Positions 1 through 8,438 of a stretch of 64,000 nt of DNA are shown in pieces (position 1 is the first letter of the stretch; each line of letters starts with the position of its first letter). A program made the position numbers and the translations under genes. The notes under the pieces were generated by a model, which saw only the letters and a list, made by a program, of their open reading frames with translations, was not told the origin of the DNA and made no database searches. The stretch covers positions 310,001 to 374,000 of the forward strand of contig JACKJK010000004.1 in assembly GCA_020637985.1 (NCBI GenBank). The letters run 5' to 3'. The stretch is from Rhodobiaceae bacterium (GTDB lineage Bacteria > Pseudomonadota > Alphaproteobacteria > Rhizobiales > Tepidamorphaceae).

Positions 1-1
1 G

Positions 2-1228
2 TGGATCATGTTGTTTGCCCTGGGTTTTTGCACCGCGGGGCTGATTGCGTTGCTGGCAATTCCCGCCGTATGGCGGCGCGCGGCCAAGATCACGGGCCGG
101 CGGATCCGCGGCGCACTCCCCGTCTCGATGAGCGAAATCCAGGCCGACAAGGACCAGATGCGCGCCGAGTTCGCGATGTCGGCGCGCAAGCTTGAGCGCT
201 CGGTCGAGGAACTCAGGCAGAAGACCGCCCTGCACCAGGCCGAGATCGGCAAGCGCGACGAGATCATCCGCAGCCAGAAGGGCGAGATCAGCGCGAGGAA
301 GCGCGCCGAGGAGGAACTCCAGGCGCGCATCGACAGTCTCGAGGGACGCCTCGCCAAACAGGAAAAGGCACTTGCCGCGCGCGACAAGACCATCGAGGCG
401 CGCGACACCACGCTCGCCGAGCGCGAGGCGGCGCTGGCGCGTCGCGAGGCCGAGCTCGCCGAACACTCCACCACTTCCGACACCCGCCGCGTCGAGATCG
501 TCGCGCTGAAGACCCGCGTCGATGCGCTCGCCGCGACCATCGCCGATCGCGAGGAAACGATCGGCAAGCGCGACAAGGATATCCTCGACCGCGACGAGAA
601 GATCTCGCGCATCGAGCGCAAGCTTTCCGAACGCGACACCGAGCTTGCCGCCCGCGACGCCGAGATCCGCCGCCTGCGCCAGTCGATCGAGAAGCAGGAA
701 AAGGCGATCGCGGAAGCCGACGCCAATGTCGCCGGCCTCAAGCGCGCACTTGCCGCCGAGCGCAAGGCGCTGGGCGAGAAGGAGAAGGAAGTCACCGACA
801 TCTCCAAGAACATCAGCGAGCGCAACTCCGAGGCCGGGCGTCTTGCCGCCCAGCTTGCCACGGCCAACAAGGAGCGGGTGCGCGCCGAGGAAAAGCTCAA
901 GCAGGCGATGGCCGATGCTGCCGCCGCGCGCGACAGGGTGCGCACCGGTTCAAGGTCGGGCGCCGTTCCCACCGGCGCCAGCATGCCGTCGAACGTCGAC
1001 CCGGACTGGGAAGCCGAGAAGCGCGAGAACGCCCTGCTGCGCGAACGCCTCAACGACCTCGCCGCGGAAGTCGTGACGCTGACCTCGACGCTCGACGGCG
1101 AGGGTGGCGAGATCGCCAAGATGACGCGTGAGGTGTCGGAAGCCAGCGACAGCGAGCCGCGCCGCGATACGCCCAAGACGCTGGCCGAGCGCATCCGCGC
1201 GCTGCAGAGCCAGGTCGCGCGCCACTAA
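2..1228 (+). CDS. Membrane-anchored coiled-coil protein, 5' end cut by window edge
   Basis: The frame is open from the first bases. An ATG lies at position 8, but in-frame codons precede it and the hydrophobic segment (ALGFCTAGLIALLAIPAVW) begins only a few residues later, so the real start is probably just upstream of the window. One N-terminal transmembrane helix is followed by a basic stretch. Then come about 300 residues of charged, heptad-like coiled coil rich in R-D/E repeats (for example RDKTIEARDTTLAEREAALA), and a short C-terminal tail. I recall similar membrane-anchored coiled-coil proteins in other Rhizobiales, without a known function. A scaffolding or envelope role is only inference. 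It converges with sitD, whose stop is 25 bases away. Confidence 0.75.
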   Translation, partial: WIMLFALGFCTAGLIALLAIPAVWRRAAKITGRRIRGALPVSMSEIQADKDQMRAEFAMSARKLERSVEELRQKTALHQAEIGKRDEIIRSQKGEISARKRAEEELQARIDSLEGRLAKQEKALAARDKTIEARDTTLAEREAALARREAELAEHSTTSDTRRVEIVALKTRVDALAATIADREETIGKRDKDILDRDEKISRIERKLSERDTELAARDAEIRRLRQSIEKQEKAIAEADANVAGLKRALAAERKALGEKEKEVTDISKNISERNSEAGRLAAQLATANKERVRAEEKLKQAMADAAAARDRVRTGSRSGAVPTGASMPSNVDPDWEAEKRENALLRERLNDLAAEVVTLTSTLDGEGGEIAKMTREVSEASDSEPRRDTPKTLAERIRALQSQVARH

Positions 1229-1253
1229 TCTCAGCCGTCCTCCGACTACCTGG

Positions 1254-2126
1254 CTATCCCGTGTTCCGCACCGCTGCCGCGCGCCGCACACGGGCATGCG
1301 CCAGCAGTCCGCGCCCCGGCGCGAACACGAAAGCCAGGCAGAAGACGCCTGCCTGCAGAACCACGATCAGCGGCCCCGGCGCGACATCGGCGTGGAAGCT
1401 GAGCAGAACGCCAGCCACCGCGCAGCCGATGGCGACCGCCATCGCAACGCCCATCATCCGGCCGAACCGCGCCGACACCAGGAAGGCCGTCGCGCCCGGC
1501 CCGATCAGCATCGCGATGACGAGGATGATGCCGACCGCCTTCAGCGCCGCCACCACGGTCAGCGCCAGCAGCATCAGCAGGCCGTAGTGGATCAGCCCGA
1601 CCGGCAGGCCGATCGCGCGGGCATGCTGGGCGTCGAAGCAGAACAGCACCAGGTCCTTCCACCTCAATGCGACCACCGCGAGCGTGATGGCGGCGATGAC
1701 GACCGTCTGCACCAGGTCGTGTCCCGTCACCCCGAGCACGTCCCCGAACAGGATGTGATTGAGGTGCTGGCCGGTCTCGATGCGCGAGAACAGCACCAGC
1801 CCGAGCCCGAACATGCCGGAAAAGACGACTCCCATCGCGGTGTCCTCCTTGAGCCGGCTGTTGGCCTTGAGCATCCCGGTCAGCACGGCGCAGGCAAGGC
1901 CGGCGACGAAGGCGCCGACCGCCAGCGGCAGCCCGGCGACATGCGCCAGCACGATGCCCGGAAAAACCGCGTGGCTGACCGCGTCGCCCATCAGCGACCA
2001 GCCCTTCAGCACCAGGAAGCATGACAACGTGGCGCACACCGCGGCAACCACCACCGCCGTCAGCAGCGCCCGTTGCATGAAGGGATAGGCAAGCGGCTCG
2101 CTGAAGATTGCCGTGAGCGTGCTCAT
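1254..2126 (-). CDS. sitD: Manganese/iron ABC transporter, membrane permease SitD
   Basis: This 290-residue integral membrane protein has the repeated hydrophobic segments of the ABC-3 family (zinc/manganese/iron permeases). The family hallmark KGWSLMGDAVSHAVFPG lies near residues 37-53. It is one of two related permeases that would form the channel fed by SitA and powered by SitB. The start ATG overlaps the sitC stop by 4 bases (ATGA), so translation is probably coupled. It is the last gene of the sitABCD operon and has no obvious terminator before the convergent coiled-coil gene. Iron rather than manganese as main substrate cannot be excluded from sequence. Confidence 0.93.
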   Translation of the reverse strand: MSTLTAIFSEPLAYPFMQRALLTAVVVAAVCATLSCFLVLKGWSLMGDAVSHAVFPGIVLAHVAGLPLAVGAFVAGLACAVLTGMLKANSRLKEDTAMGVVFSGMFGLGLVLFSRIETGQHLNHILFGDVLGVTGHDLVQTVVIAAITLAVVALRWKDLVLFCFDAQHARAIGLPVGLIHYGLLMLLALTVVAALKAVGIILVIAMLIGPGATAFLVSARFGRMMGVAMAVAIGCAVAGVLLSFHADVAPGPLIVVLQAGVFCLAFVFAPGRGLLAHARVRRAAAVRNTG

Positions 2127-2971
2127 GCCTGCCCCCCGCGCATCACCCGCCGGTTGGCCAGCAGCCCGTGGCGCGGCGCGAAGACGAACACGCCGATGAA
2201 GACCAGCGTCTGCAGCACGATGATGACGCCGCCGGTCGCCGCATCGAGAAAGTAGCTGGCATAGACGCCGGCGAAGGACGAACCCGCCCCCACCGCCATG
2301 GCGATGGCCACCAGCCGGGAGAAGCGGTCGGTCAGCAGGTAGGCGGTTGCGCCCGGCGTGATGACCATGGCGATGACGAGGAAGGCGCCGACCGCCTGCA
2401 GCGCCGCAACCGTACAGGCGGCAAGCAGCGCGAAGAACAGGGGCTTGAGCACGCCGACGCGCACACCGACGGAACGCGCATGGTCCTCGTCGAAGAAGGT
2501 CGCCAGCAGGTCGCGCCAGAACACGCCGAGCAGCGCAAGGGTGGCAAGCGAGATCGCGACCATCTGGACGGCGTCGCCCGGCGCGATCGCCAGGATGTTG
2601 CCGAGCGCGATCGTCTGGATGTCGACAGCGGCCGGCCGTATCGACAGCAGCAGCAGGCCGAAGGCGAAGAAGGACGTGAAGACGAGCCCGATCACCGCGT
2701 CCTCGCGCAGCGCCGTGCGCTGGCGCACGAGGGTGATCGCGCCCGCCGCAAGACCGCCGGCGATGAAGGCGCCGAAGGAATAGGGCAGCCCCAGGATGTA
2801 GGCGGCCGCGACGCCGGGCACGATGGCGTGGCTCATCGCGTCGCCCATCAGCGACCAGCCCTTCAGCATCAGGAACGCCGACAGGAATGCGCAGGTCGCC
2901 CCGACCAGCGCGCTGACCCACATCGCCGTCACCATGTACTCGTAGGAAAACGGTTCGAGCAGCGCGCTCAT
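2123..2971 (-). CDS. sitC: Manganese/iron ABC transporter, membrane permease SitC
   Basis: This 282-residue ABC-3 family permease is a paralogue of the adjacent SitD. Both share the KGWSLMGDAMSHAIVPG signature near the N-terminus and about eight hydrophobic segments. The start at 2971 overlaps the sitB stop by 4 bases, and the stop overlaps the sitD start by 4 bases. This is the tight coupling expected of a transporter operon. It should sit in the inner membrane as a heterodimer with SitD and bind the SitB ATPase. The frame stays open upstream inside sitB, but family alignment and the overlap argue for the MSALLEPF start. Confidence 0.93.
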   Translation of the reverse strand: MSALLEPFSYEYMVTAMWVSALVGATCAFLSAFLMLKGWSLMGDAMSHAIVPGVAAAYILGLPYSFGAFIAGGLAAGAITLVRQRTALREDAVIGLVFTSFFAFGLLLLSIRPAAVDIQTIALGNILAIAPGDAVQMVAISLATLALLGVFWRDLLATFFDEDHARSVGVRVGVLKPLFFALLAACTVAALQAVGAFLVIAMVITPGATAYLLTDRFSRLVAIAMAVGAGSSFAGVYASYFLDAATGGVIIVLQTLVFIGVFVFAPRHGLLANRRVMRGGQA

Positions 2972-3924
2972 GTCCGTGCCTTGCCCTTGCCACCATCCGC
3001 CTTGTCGGCGTCGCCGCGCGGCGGCAGGCCGGCGAGGTCTTCTTCCTCGCCGTAGAGCACCAGCGGCCGCTCGTCGTCGGTCAGCACGGTCAGCGCGCGC
3101 GGATCGTCGTCGTCGTGCAGCGCCTCGCCTTCCAGCGTGAAGCGCCGCAACACGCCGCTGAAGGCCTTTTCCAGGTTCGCCGGGGTGAACACCTCCGCCG
3201 TCGGGCCACTGGCGAGCACGGTGCGGTTGATAAGCACCACCTGGTCGCAGAAGGTCGGCACGGAGCCGAGGTTGTGGGTGGAGACCAGCAGCACGCAACC
3301 CTCGGCGCCAAGCTTGCGCAGCAGGTCGATGATGGCGTTCTCGGTCTTTACATCGACCCCGGTGAAGGGTTCGTCGAGCAGGATGACGCGCGCCTCCTGC
3401 GCCAGCGCACGGGCAACGAAGACGCGCTTCTTCTGCCCGCCGCTCAACTCGCCGATCTGGCGCTTGCGAAAGGTCTCCATGCCGACCCGGCGCAACGCAT
3501 CGGTCACAGCTTCGTGGTCTCGCTTGCGCGCAATGCGCAGCATGTTCATGTGGCCATAGCGGCCCATCATGACGACGTCCTCGACGAGCACCGGGAAGTT
3601 CCAGTCGACGTCCTCGTTTTGCGGCACATAGGCGACGAGGTTGCGCTTCAGCGCCTCGCGCACATCGAGGCCCATCAGCGACACCGATCCCTCAGAGACG
3701 CCGACGAAACCCATCAGCGCCTTGAACAGCGTCGACTTGCCGCTACCGTTGATGCCGACCAGCCCGCAGATGGCGCCGGCGGGAAGCGAGAAACTGACGT
3801 CCTCCAGCGCCGTGACGCCATTAGGATAGGTCACCCGCACGTCGCGAACGTCCACACCCGGCACCTCGGCAGCCGATGCCGCTGCATCGCGCGCCGGCTG
3901 TGGCGAGGTTGCGATATCGTTCAT
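2968..3924 (-). CDS. sitB: Manganese/iron ABC transporter, ATP-binding protein SitB
   Basis: This 318-residue ABC ATPase energises the SitCD permease. Walker A (GINGSGKST) is at residues 57-65, the signature LSGGQ at 160-164 and Walker B (VILLDE) at 180-185, with an H-loop histidine in STHNL. All catalytic elements are intact. The protein is longer than many family members because of an acidic C-terminal tail rich in Asp and Glu after about residue 270, a feature I cannot explain. Its start overlaps the sitA stop by 4 bases and its stop overlaps the sitC start by 4 bases. Confidence 0.94.
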   Translation of the reverse strand: MNDIATSPQPARDAAASAAEVPGVDVRDVRVTYPNGVTALEDVSFSLPAGAICGLVGINGSGKSTLFKALMGFVGVSEGSVSLMGLDVREALKRNLVAYVPQNEDVDWNFPVLVEDVVMMGRYGHMNMLRIARKRDHEAVTDALRRVGMETFRKRQIGELSGGQKKRVFVARALAQEARVILLDEPFTGVDVKTENAIIDLLRKLGAEGCVLLVSTHNLGSVPTFCDQVVLINRTVLASGPTAEVFTPANLEKAFSGVLRRFTLEGEALHDDDDPRALTVLTDDERPLVLYGEEEDLAGLPPRGDADKADGGKGKART

Positions 3925-4838
3925 TGCGAAAGCCCCTCCGCGATGGTGCCGACGGTGCGGGTGAGCAGGTCGAGATAGGTCGGCACCGGACCGTCAGCCT
4001 CACTCAGGCTGTCGACGTAGAGCACGCCGCCGTAGCGCGCCCCGGTCTCGCGCGCGATCTGGCGCGCCGGCTTGTCAGACACCGTGCTCTCGCTGAAGAT
4101 TACCGGCACGCCGTGTTCGCGGATAGCCTCGATCACCGCGCGTACCTGCTGCGGGCTGCCTTGCTGGTCGGCGTTGATCGGCCAGATGTAGAGTTCCCTC
4201 AGGCCGTAGTCCCGCGCCAGGTAGCTGAAGGCCCCCTCGCTTGTCGCCAGCCATCGGCGCTGCGGCGCGATCGCGTCGAACCGCGCCCGCAGCGGGGCAT
4301 CCAGCGCGGCGATCTGGTCGAGGTAGGCCTGCGCGTTGGCGCGGTAGACGTCCGCCCCTTCCGGGTCCGCGGCAATCAACGCATCGCGGATGTTGCCGAC
4401 GTAGATCGCGGCGGCCGCCGGAGACATCCAGGCATGCGGATTGGGCTTGTCGGCGTAGGGCCCGACGGCGATCGCGATCGGCTCGATACCCGTCGAGACG
4501 AGAACCGGCTCAGGGCCGTTGACGGTCTCGAAGAAGCGCGCGAACCAGAGTTCCAGCCCCAGCCCGTTCCACAGGATGAGGTCGGCGTCCTGCGCCTTGG
4601 CGATGTCGCGCGGTGTCGGCTGGTAGTTGTGGATTTCTGCGCCCGGCCGGGTGATCGACTGCACGTCCGCCCCCTCGCCGGCGACGTTGCGCGCCATGTC
4701 GGCGATGATCGTGAAGGTCGTCACAACGCGCAGCTTGCCGGCAGCGTGCGCGTTGCCCACACAACCGATGGCAAGCCCGGCGGCCAGCGCAAGGCACAGG
4801 GCAAGCGCGCCCATCGATTGGCGGGAAAGCATTTTCAT
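3921..4838 (-). CDS. sitA: Manganese/iron ABC transporter, periplasmic binding protein SitA
   Basis: This 305-residue cluster A-I metal-binding protein captures Mn(II) or Fe(II) in the periplasm and delivers it to SitCD. Residues 1-32 form a signal peptide ending in AHA. The four metal ligands expected for the family are visible: His70 (EIHNY), His135 (NPHAW), Glu201 (SEGAF) and Asp276 (YVDSL). The His/His/Glu/Asp set fits Mn/Fe rather than a His-rich zinc binder, and there is no His-rich loop. It is the first gene of the sitABCD operon. A perfect 12-base palindrome lies 11 bases before the start codon and is a likely MntR operator. Confidence 0.93.
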   Translation of the reverse strand: MKMLSRQSMGALALCLALAAGLAIGCVGNAHAAGKLRVVTTFTIIADMARNVAGEGADVQSITRPGAEIHNYQPTPRDIAKAQDADLILWNGLGLELWFARFFETVNGPEPVLVSTGIEPIAIAVGPYADKPNPHAWMSPAAAAIYVGNIRDALIAADPEGADVYRANAQAYLDQIAALDAPLRARFDAIAPQRRWLATSEGAFSYLARDYGLRELYIWPINADQQGSPQQVRAVIEAIREHGVPVIFSESTVSDKPARQIARETGARYGGVLYVDSLSEADGPVPTYLDLLTRTVGTIAEGLSQ

Positions 4839-4849
4839 GTCACTAAATA

Positions 4850-4861
4850 TAGCCTAGGCTA
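4850..4861. promoter_or_regulatory. Candidate MntR operator before sitA
   Basis: TAGCCTAGGCTA is a perfect 12-base palindrome lying 11 bases upstream of the sitA start. It has the form TAGC-N4-GCTA, and a second copy of that form lies before mntR. A metal-loaded MntR bound here would block initiation or early elongation of sitABCD. Assignment to MntR is inference from position and repetition. Confidence 0.6.
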
Positions 4862-4942
4862 AGTTAATGGCAACAGGCTTTGTTGACCTCTGGTGGCACC
4901 CGACGCGGGGGCACGGAAATAGAAAAACGGTTTTCAACAATT

Positions 4943-4954
4943 TAGCTCTTGCTA
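4943..4954. promoter_or_regulatory. Candidate MntR operator before mntR
   Basis: TAGCTCTTGCTA matches the TAGC-N4-GCTA form of the palindrome before sitA. It lies 54 bases upstream of the mntR start. The centre is not symmetric, so it may be the weaker site. It suggests autoregulation of mntR. Confidence 0.5.
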
Positions 4955-5008
4955 TGATTTGTCGTGGCCGGTACTCCGCATCCCTGAAGAGGGGACCGGA
5001 CCGAGCCG

Positions 5009-5452
5009 ATGCCAGGAAAAGCCGCACACCGCCCCCTGCCGGACGCCGAGACCCAGTCGGAGAGCTTCCGCCAGGTCCGCGAAGCCCGACGCAGCGCGCT
5101 GGTCGAGGACTACGTCGAACTGATCTCCGACCTGATTGGCCGCGACGGCGAGGCCCGCCAGGTCGATATCGCCTCACGCCTCGGCGTCTCCCAGCCAACG
5201 GTCGCCAAGATGCTCAAGCGCCTCGTCGACGAAGGGCTGGTCACCCGGCGCCCCTATCGCGGCGTGTTCCTGACCGAGGCAGGCCAGCGGCTCGCGGTTG
5301 AAAGCCGCGCCCGCCACCTCACCGTGGAAACCTTCCTGCGCGCGCTTGGCGTCAGCGAGGACACCGCCCGCATCGATGCGGAAGGCATCGAGCACCACGT
5401 CTCCGACGAGACGCTCGAGGCTTTCCGCAAGTTCATCGCTCGCCGCGGCTGA
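5009..5452 (+). CDS. mntR: Manganese-responsive transcriptional repressor MntR (DtxR family)
   Basis: This 147-residue DtxR/MntR-type repressor is divergent from sitABCD and is its expected regulator. A winged helix-turn-helix occupies about residues 45-85 (VDIASRLGVSQPTVAKMLKRL). It is followed by the dimerisation/metal domain with the conserved pattern RHLTVETFLRALGV and DAEGIEHHVS, which supplies the His and Glu ligands. There is no SH3-like C-terminal domain, as in short MntR proteins. Its 3' end overlaps the convergent EamA gene by 20 bases. Control by manganese is established for the family; which metal it senses here is inferred from the neighbour. Confidence 0.9.
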   Translation: MPGKAAHRPLPDAETQSESFRQVREARRSALVEDYVELISDLIGRDGEARQVDIASRLGVSQPTVAKMLKRLVDEGLVTRRPYRGVFLTEAGQRLAVESRARHLTVETFLRALGVSEDTARIDAEGIEHHVSDETLEAFRKFIARRG

Positions 5453-6347
5453 CGCCATCTTGTCGGCGTTCCGGCGTGTTGATGAGCGCAACACCGATGA
5501 TCGCGCAGGCGAGCCCGGCCGCGACCATCGCGCTGAAGCGCTCCCCGAGCACGACGATGGCCAGCACGACCCCGATGCCGGCGCGCAGGTAGCTCTGGCT
5601 GGCGACGCCCATCGAACCGAGCGTGCGCACGAGACGGAAGTAAATCTGCAGCGCCAGTCCCGTGCAGACCACCGCCAGTATGACGGCCGCCGCGGCCGAG
5701 GACGGGGAAACCGACAAGGTCCACGGCCGGTCGAGGATCAAGGCCATCGGCAGGAGAACCATCGTCGCGCAGACCATCGTTCCCGCGGCCGTCACCGTAG
5801 CGGGGAGGTGATTGAGCTTGCGCCCGTAGATCGCCGCGCCCGCATAGAGCAGCGCTCCGGTCAGCGCGGCAACCGAACCTGCAACCTGCAGGCCCATACC
5901 CGACAGCACCTGCGGCCCGATCACCAGCACCACGCCTGCCATGCCGATAAGTGCGCCTGCCAGCCTGCGGGCGCTCACGGATTCATGGCGCGTCACCGCA
6001 AACGTGATGAGAAACACGAACAGCGGCGACGTCGAATTGAGGACGCTGGCAAGCCCGCTACTGACGTATTGCTGCCCCCACGCCAGCACCGTCCACGCCC
6101 CGATGCTGTTGAAGCACGCCTGAACGAACAGTTTGCGCCAGTCGCCGGATTCGCGCGGCAGCACTTCGCCGCGCCAGCGCAACACCGCGAACAGAAAAGC
6201 CGCAGCAATGGCAACCCGCACTGCGATCAGCGTGATGGGAGGAATGTCGCGCAAGGCGACCTTGATGAACAGGTAGGACGACCCCCACAGCAGCGCCAGC
6301 AACGCAAGCAGCGCCAGCTCGGGACCAAGACGAGTCTCCGCTTTCAT
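5433..6347 (-). CDS. EamA (DMT superfamily) transporter
   Basis: This 304-residue membrane protein has about ten hydrophobic helices arranged as two EamA repeats. The first begins LLALLWGSSYLFIKVALRDIPP, a typical DMT/RhaT-type opening, and the second lies after about residue 155. Members usually export small metabolites or amino acids; the substrate is unknown. It starts one base after the stop of the NIPSNAP gene, so the two form a short operon opposite the ArsR-type regulator. Its 3' end overlaps the mntR 3' end by 20 bases on the opposite strand. Confidence 0.85.
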   Translation of the reverse strand: MKAETRLGPELALLALLALLWGSSYLFIKVALRDIPPITLIAVRVAIAAAFLFAVLRWRGEVLPRESGDWRKLFVQACFNSIGAWTVLAWGQQYVSSGLASVLNSTSPLFVFLITFAVTRHESVSARRLAGALIGMAGVVLVIGPQVLSGMGLQVAGSVAALTGALLYAGAAIYGRKLNHLPATVTAAGTMVCATMVLLPMALILDRPWTLSVSPSSAAAAVILAVVCTGLALQIYFRLVRTLGSMGVASQSYLRAGIGVVLAIVVLGERFSAMVAAGLACAIIGVALINTPERRQDGVSRGER

Positions 6348-6348
6348 G

Positions 6349-6681
6349 TCAGCGTTCCGCCCTGGCCGATACCAGTCTCAGGAAAGTGCGATCCTCGCGC
6401 AGCAGAAATTTCTCGCGCCGGGCGAACTCGTAATTCTCCTGCCCGAGCGGATCGGCAGCAAGCCGCGCACGGTAGGCTTCGTAGTCCGCCAGGCTCGCCA
6501 CGTGGTAGATGCCGTAGGCGAGCGTGGTGGAGCCTTCATGCGGCGCGAAGTAGCCGACCAGGTCAGCGCCGCAGCGCGGAATGGCTTCGTTCCAGTTGCG
6601 CGCGTACTGCTCGAACTTGTCGTGTTTCGTCGGGTCGATCTGATAGCGGATGATGCAGGTCAGCACTGGTGTCTCCTTCAT
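6349..6681 (-). CDS. NIPSNAP family protein
   Basis: This small protein of 110 residues has the ferredoxin-like alpha/beta pattern of NIPSNAP/dimeric alpha-beta barrel proteins: TCIIRYQIDPTKHDKFEQYARNWNEAIPRCGADLVG near the start and a conserved YEAYR...RREKFLLRE region later. The biochemical role of bacterial members is unclear. The start is taken at MKETPV, which leaves 57 bases to the divergent regulator gene; that gap holds the regulator's palindromic operator. It is followed after one base by the EamA transporter, so the pair is probably co-transcribed and repressed by the ArsR-type protein. Confidence 0.8.
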   Translation of the reverse strand: MKETPVLTCIIRYQIDPTKHDKFEQYARNWNEAIPRCGADLVGYFAPHEGSTTLAYGIYHVASLADYEAYRARLAADPLGQENYEFARREKFLLREDRTFLRLVSARAER

Positions 6682-6716
6682 GGGATGGCACCAGCTTCCC
6701 CTGTTGCGGCACGTCA

Positions 6717-6740
6717 ATGCTTCGATTAGCATCGAAGCAT
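6717..6740. promoter_or_regulatory. Palindromic operator overlapping the ArsR-type regulator start
   Basis: Two perfect 10-base arms, ATGCTTCGAT (6717-6726) and ATCGAAGCAT (6731-6740), flank a 4-base spacer. The right arm contains the first two bases of the regulator's start codon at 6739, and the left arm lies 36 bases before the NIPSNAP start. Binding by the regulator would control both genes. The binder is inferred from position. Confidence 0.7.
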
Positions 6741-7419
6741 GAAAGAAGGCCCGGACATCGCCCTGCTCGGCAACATGATCGGCGATCCCGCGCGCGCCAA
6801 CATGCTGCTGGCGTTGATGTCGGGCAAGGCGCTCACTGCAAGCGAACTGGCCTGCGAAGCAGGCATCACCTCGCAAACCGCCAGCTTTCATCTCGGCAAG
6901 CTCGAAGCCGCCGGCATGCTGGTTTGCCGAAAACAGGGGCGCCATCGCTATTTCGCGTTGTCGGGCCCCGACGTCGGACATCTGCTGGAAACATTGATGG
7001 GCCTGGCCGCGCGGCAGGGCCACCTGCGCACGCGCACGGGCCCCCGCGACGAAGCAATGCGCAAGGCGCGCATCTGCTACAACCATCTCGCCGGCGACAT
7101 GGGCGTGATGATATACGACGCGCTGCTGGAGCGCGGCTTCATAGAGGACGATAGCGACAGGATTGACCTGACCGACACAGGATATGCCTTTTCCGGCAAG
7201 TTCGGGATCGACATCGCCCACCTCAGCCGGCAGCGGCGCCCATTGTGTCGCTCATGCCTCGACTGGAGCGCGCGCAAGTCGCATCTTGCAGGCTCGCTTG
7301 GAACCGCCTTCCTCGAGCGCTTTTATGAACTCCGCTGGGCGCGGCGCGAGAAGACCTCCCGCGCCGTGATTTTCTCCGCCGAAGGCGAGCAACGGTTTCG
7401 CGACCTGTTCTCAGTCTAG
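6739..7419 (+). CDS. ArsR-family winged-helix transcriptional regulator
   Basis: This 226-residue regulator has an N-terminal ArsR/HTH_20-type winged helix: LLGNMIGDPARANMLLALMSGKALTASELA, then the recognition helix TSQTASFHLGKLEAAGML and a wing around GRHRYFALSG. The C-terminal half (about 110-226) is not a standard ArsR tail and contains a cysteine pair, CRSCLDW. That fits the longer rhizobial ArsR subfamily. No arsenic genes are adjacent, so metal sensing should not be assumed. It is divergent from NIPSNAP-eamA and its operator covers its own start. Its 3' end overlaps the convergent aldo/keto reductase by 4 bases. Confidence 0.87.
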   Translation: MKEGPDIALLGNMIGDPARANMLLALMSGKALTASELACEAGITSQTASFHLGKLEAAGMLVCRKQGRHRYFALSGPDVGHLLETLMGLAARQGHLRTRTGPRDEAMRKARICYNHLAGDMGVMIYDALLERGFIEDDSDRIDLTDTGYAFSGKFGIDIAHLSRQRRPLCRSCLDWSARKSHLAGSLGTAFLERFYELRWARREKTSRAVIFSAEGEQRFRDLFSV

Positions 7420-8432
7420 CCGCTCCTTGCCACCCTGCCCTCCAGCGGGTAGGCGGGATCGGTGTAGCCCGGCGTCGACGGGTGACCTGCCGGCACGAGG
7501 GAGTCGACCAGCGCCTCGTCTTCCGCCGTGAACCTATAGTCCAGAGCGCCGAGGTAGTCGGTCCACTGCGCAAAGGTGCGCGGTCCGGCGATGGTGCCTG
7601 TGACGAGCCTGTTGTTGAGCACCCAGGCGACGGCGAACTGGCCCGCCGTGATGCCCTGCTTCTCCGCATGTGCCTTCAGCGTCTGCGCGATCACAAGCGA
7701 TTCCTCGCGCCACTCGGATTGCATCATGCGCGCGTCGTTGACGCCGGCGCGCGTCCCCTCCGGCGGCGGCTTGCCCGGCTCGTACTTGCCCGACAGGACA
7801 CCACGCGCCATCGGCGAATAGGGGAACACGCCGATCCCGAAATGCCCGCACGCCGGCAGGTGCTCGACCTCCGGCATCCGGTTCATCGCGTTGTAGTAGG
7901 GCTGGCTGATCACCGGCGGATTGATGCCGAGGTCGCGGCAGATGCGCACGATCTCCGCCACCCGCCAGGCGCGATGGTTGGAGACGCCAATGTAGCGCAC
8001 CTTGCCGGCGCGCATCAGGTCGGCATAGGCGCCGATCGTCTCCTCCAGCGGCGTGTCGTGGTCTTCCTTGTGCAGGTAGCTGATATCGACGTAGTCGGCC
8101 TTCAGCCGCTTCAGGCTGGCGTGCGTCGCCTCGTAGACATACTTGCGCGACAGCCCCTTGCGGTTGACCGACTTGCCCATCGCGTTGCCGAGCTTGGTCG
8201 CCAGCACCCAGCGGTCGCGCTTCTTCCTGATCGCCCTGCCGACGATCTCCTCGGACGCACCCATGTTGTACTGGTCGGCCGTGTCGATGAAATTGACGCC
8301 GTTGTCATACGCATGGTCGATGATCTTGACGGCGTCCTTTTCCTCGGTGCGCCCGCCGAACATCATCGTCCCCAGGCAGATCGGCGACACCTTCAGGCCG
8401 GACCGGCCCAGTATGCGATAGTCCATTGTCAT
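7416..8432 (-). CDS. Aldo/keto reductase
   Basis: This 338-residue NAD(P)H-dependent oxidoreductase of the AKR superfamily should reduce carbonyl compounds. The catalytic tetrad is visible as Asp50 and Tyr55 (FIDTADQYNMG), Lys80 (LATK) and His121 (SYLHKED), and the NADP-binding C-terminal end is present. The family opening YRILGRSGLKVSPICLGTMMFGG is intact. The ribosome site GAGGGGG sits only 1-2 bases before the first ATG but about 8 before the second (position 8426), so the second ATG may be used. It follows the BKACE gene by 6 bases and is probably co-transcribed. Substrate unknown. Confidence 0.88.
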   Translation of the reverse strand: MTMDYRILGRSGLKVSPICLGTMMFGGRTEEKDAVKIIDHAYDNGVNFIDTADQYNMGASEEIVGRAIRKKRDRWVLATKLGNAMGKSVNRKGLSRKYVYEATHASLKRLKADYVDISYLHKEDHDTPLEETIGAYADLMRAGKVRYIGVSNHRAWRVAEIVRICRDLGINPPVISQPYYNAMNRMPEVEHLPACGHFGIGVFPYSPMARGVLSGKYEPGKPPPEGTRAGVNDARMMQSEWREESLVIAQTLKAHAEKQGITAGQFAVAWVLNNRLVTGTIAGPRTFAQWTDYLGALDYRFTAEDEALVDSLVPAGHPSTPGYTDPAYPLEGRVARSG

Positions 8433-8438
8433 ACCCCC

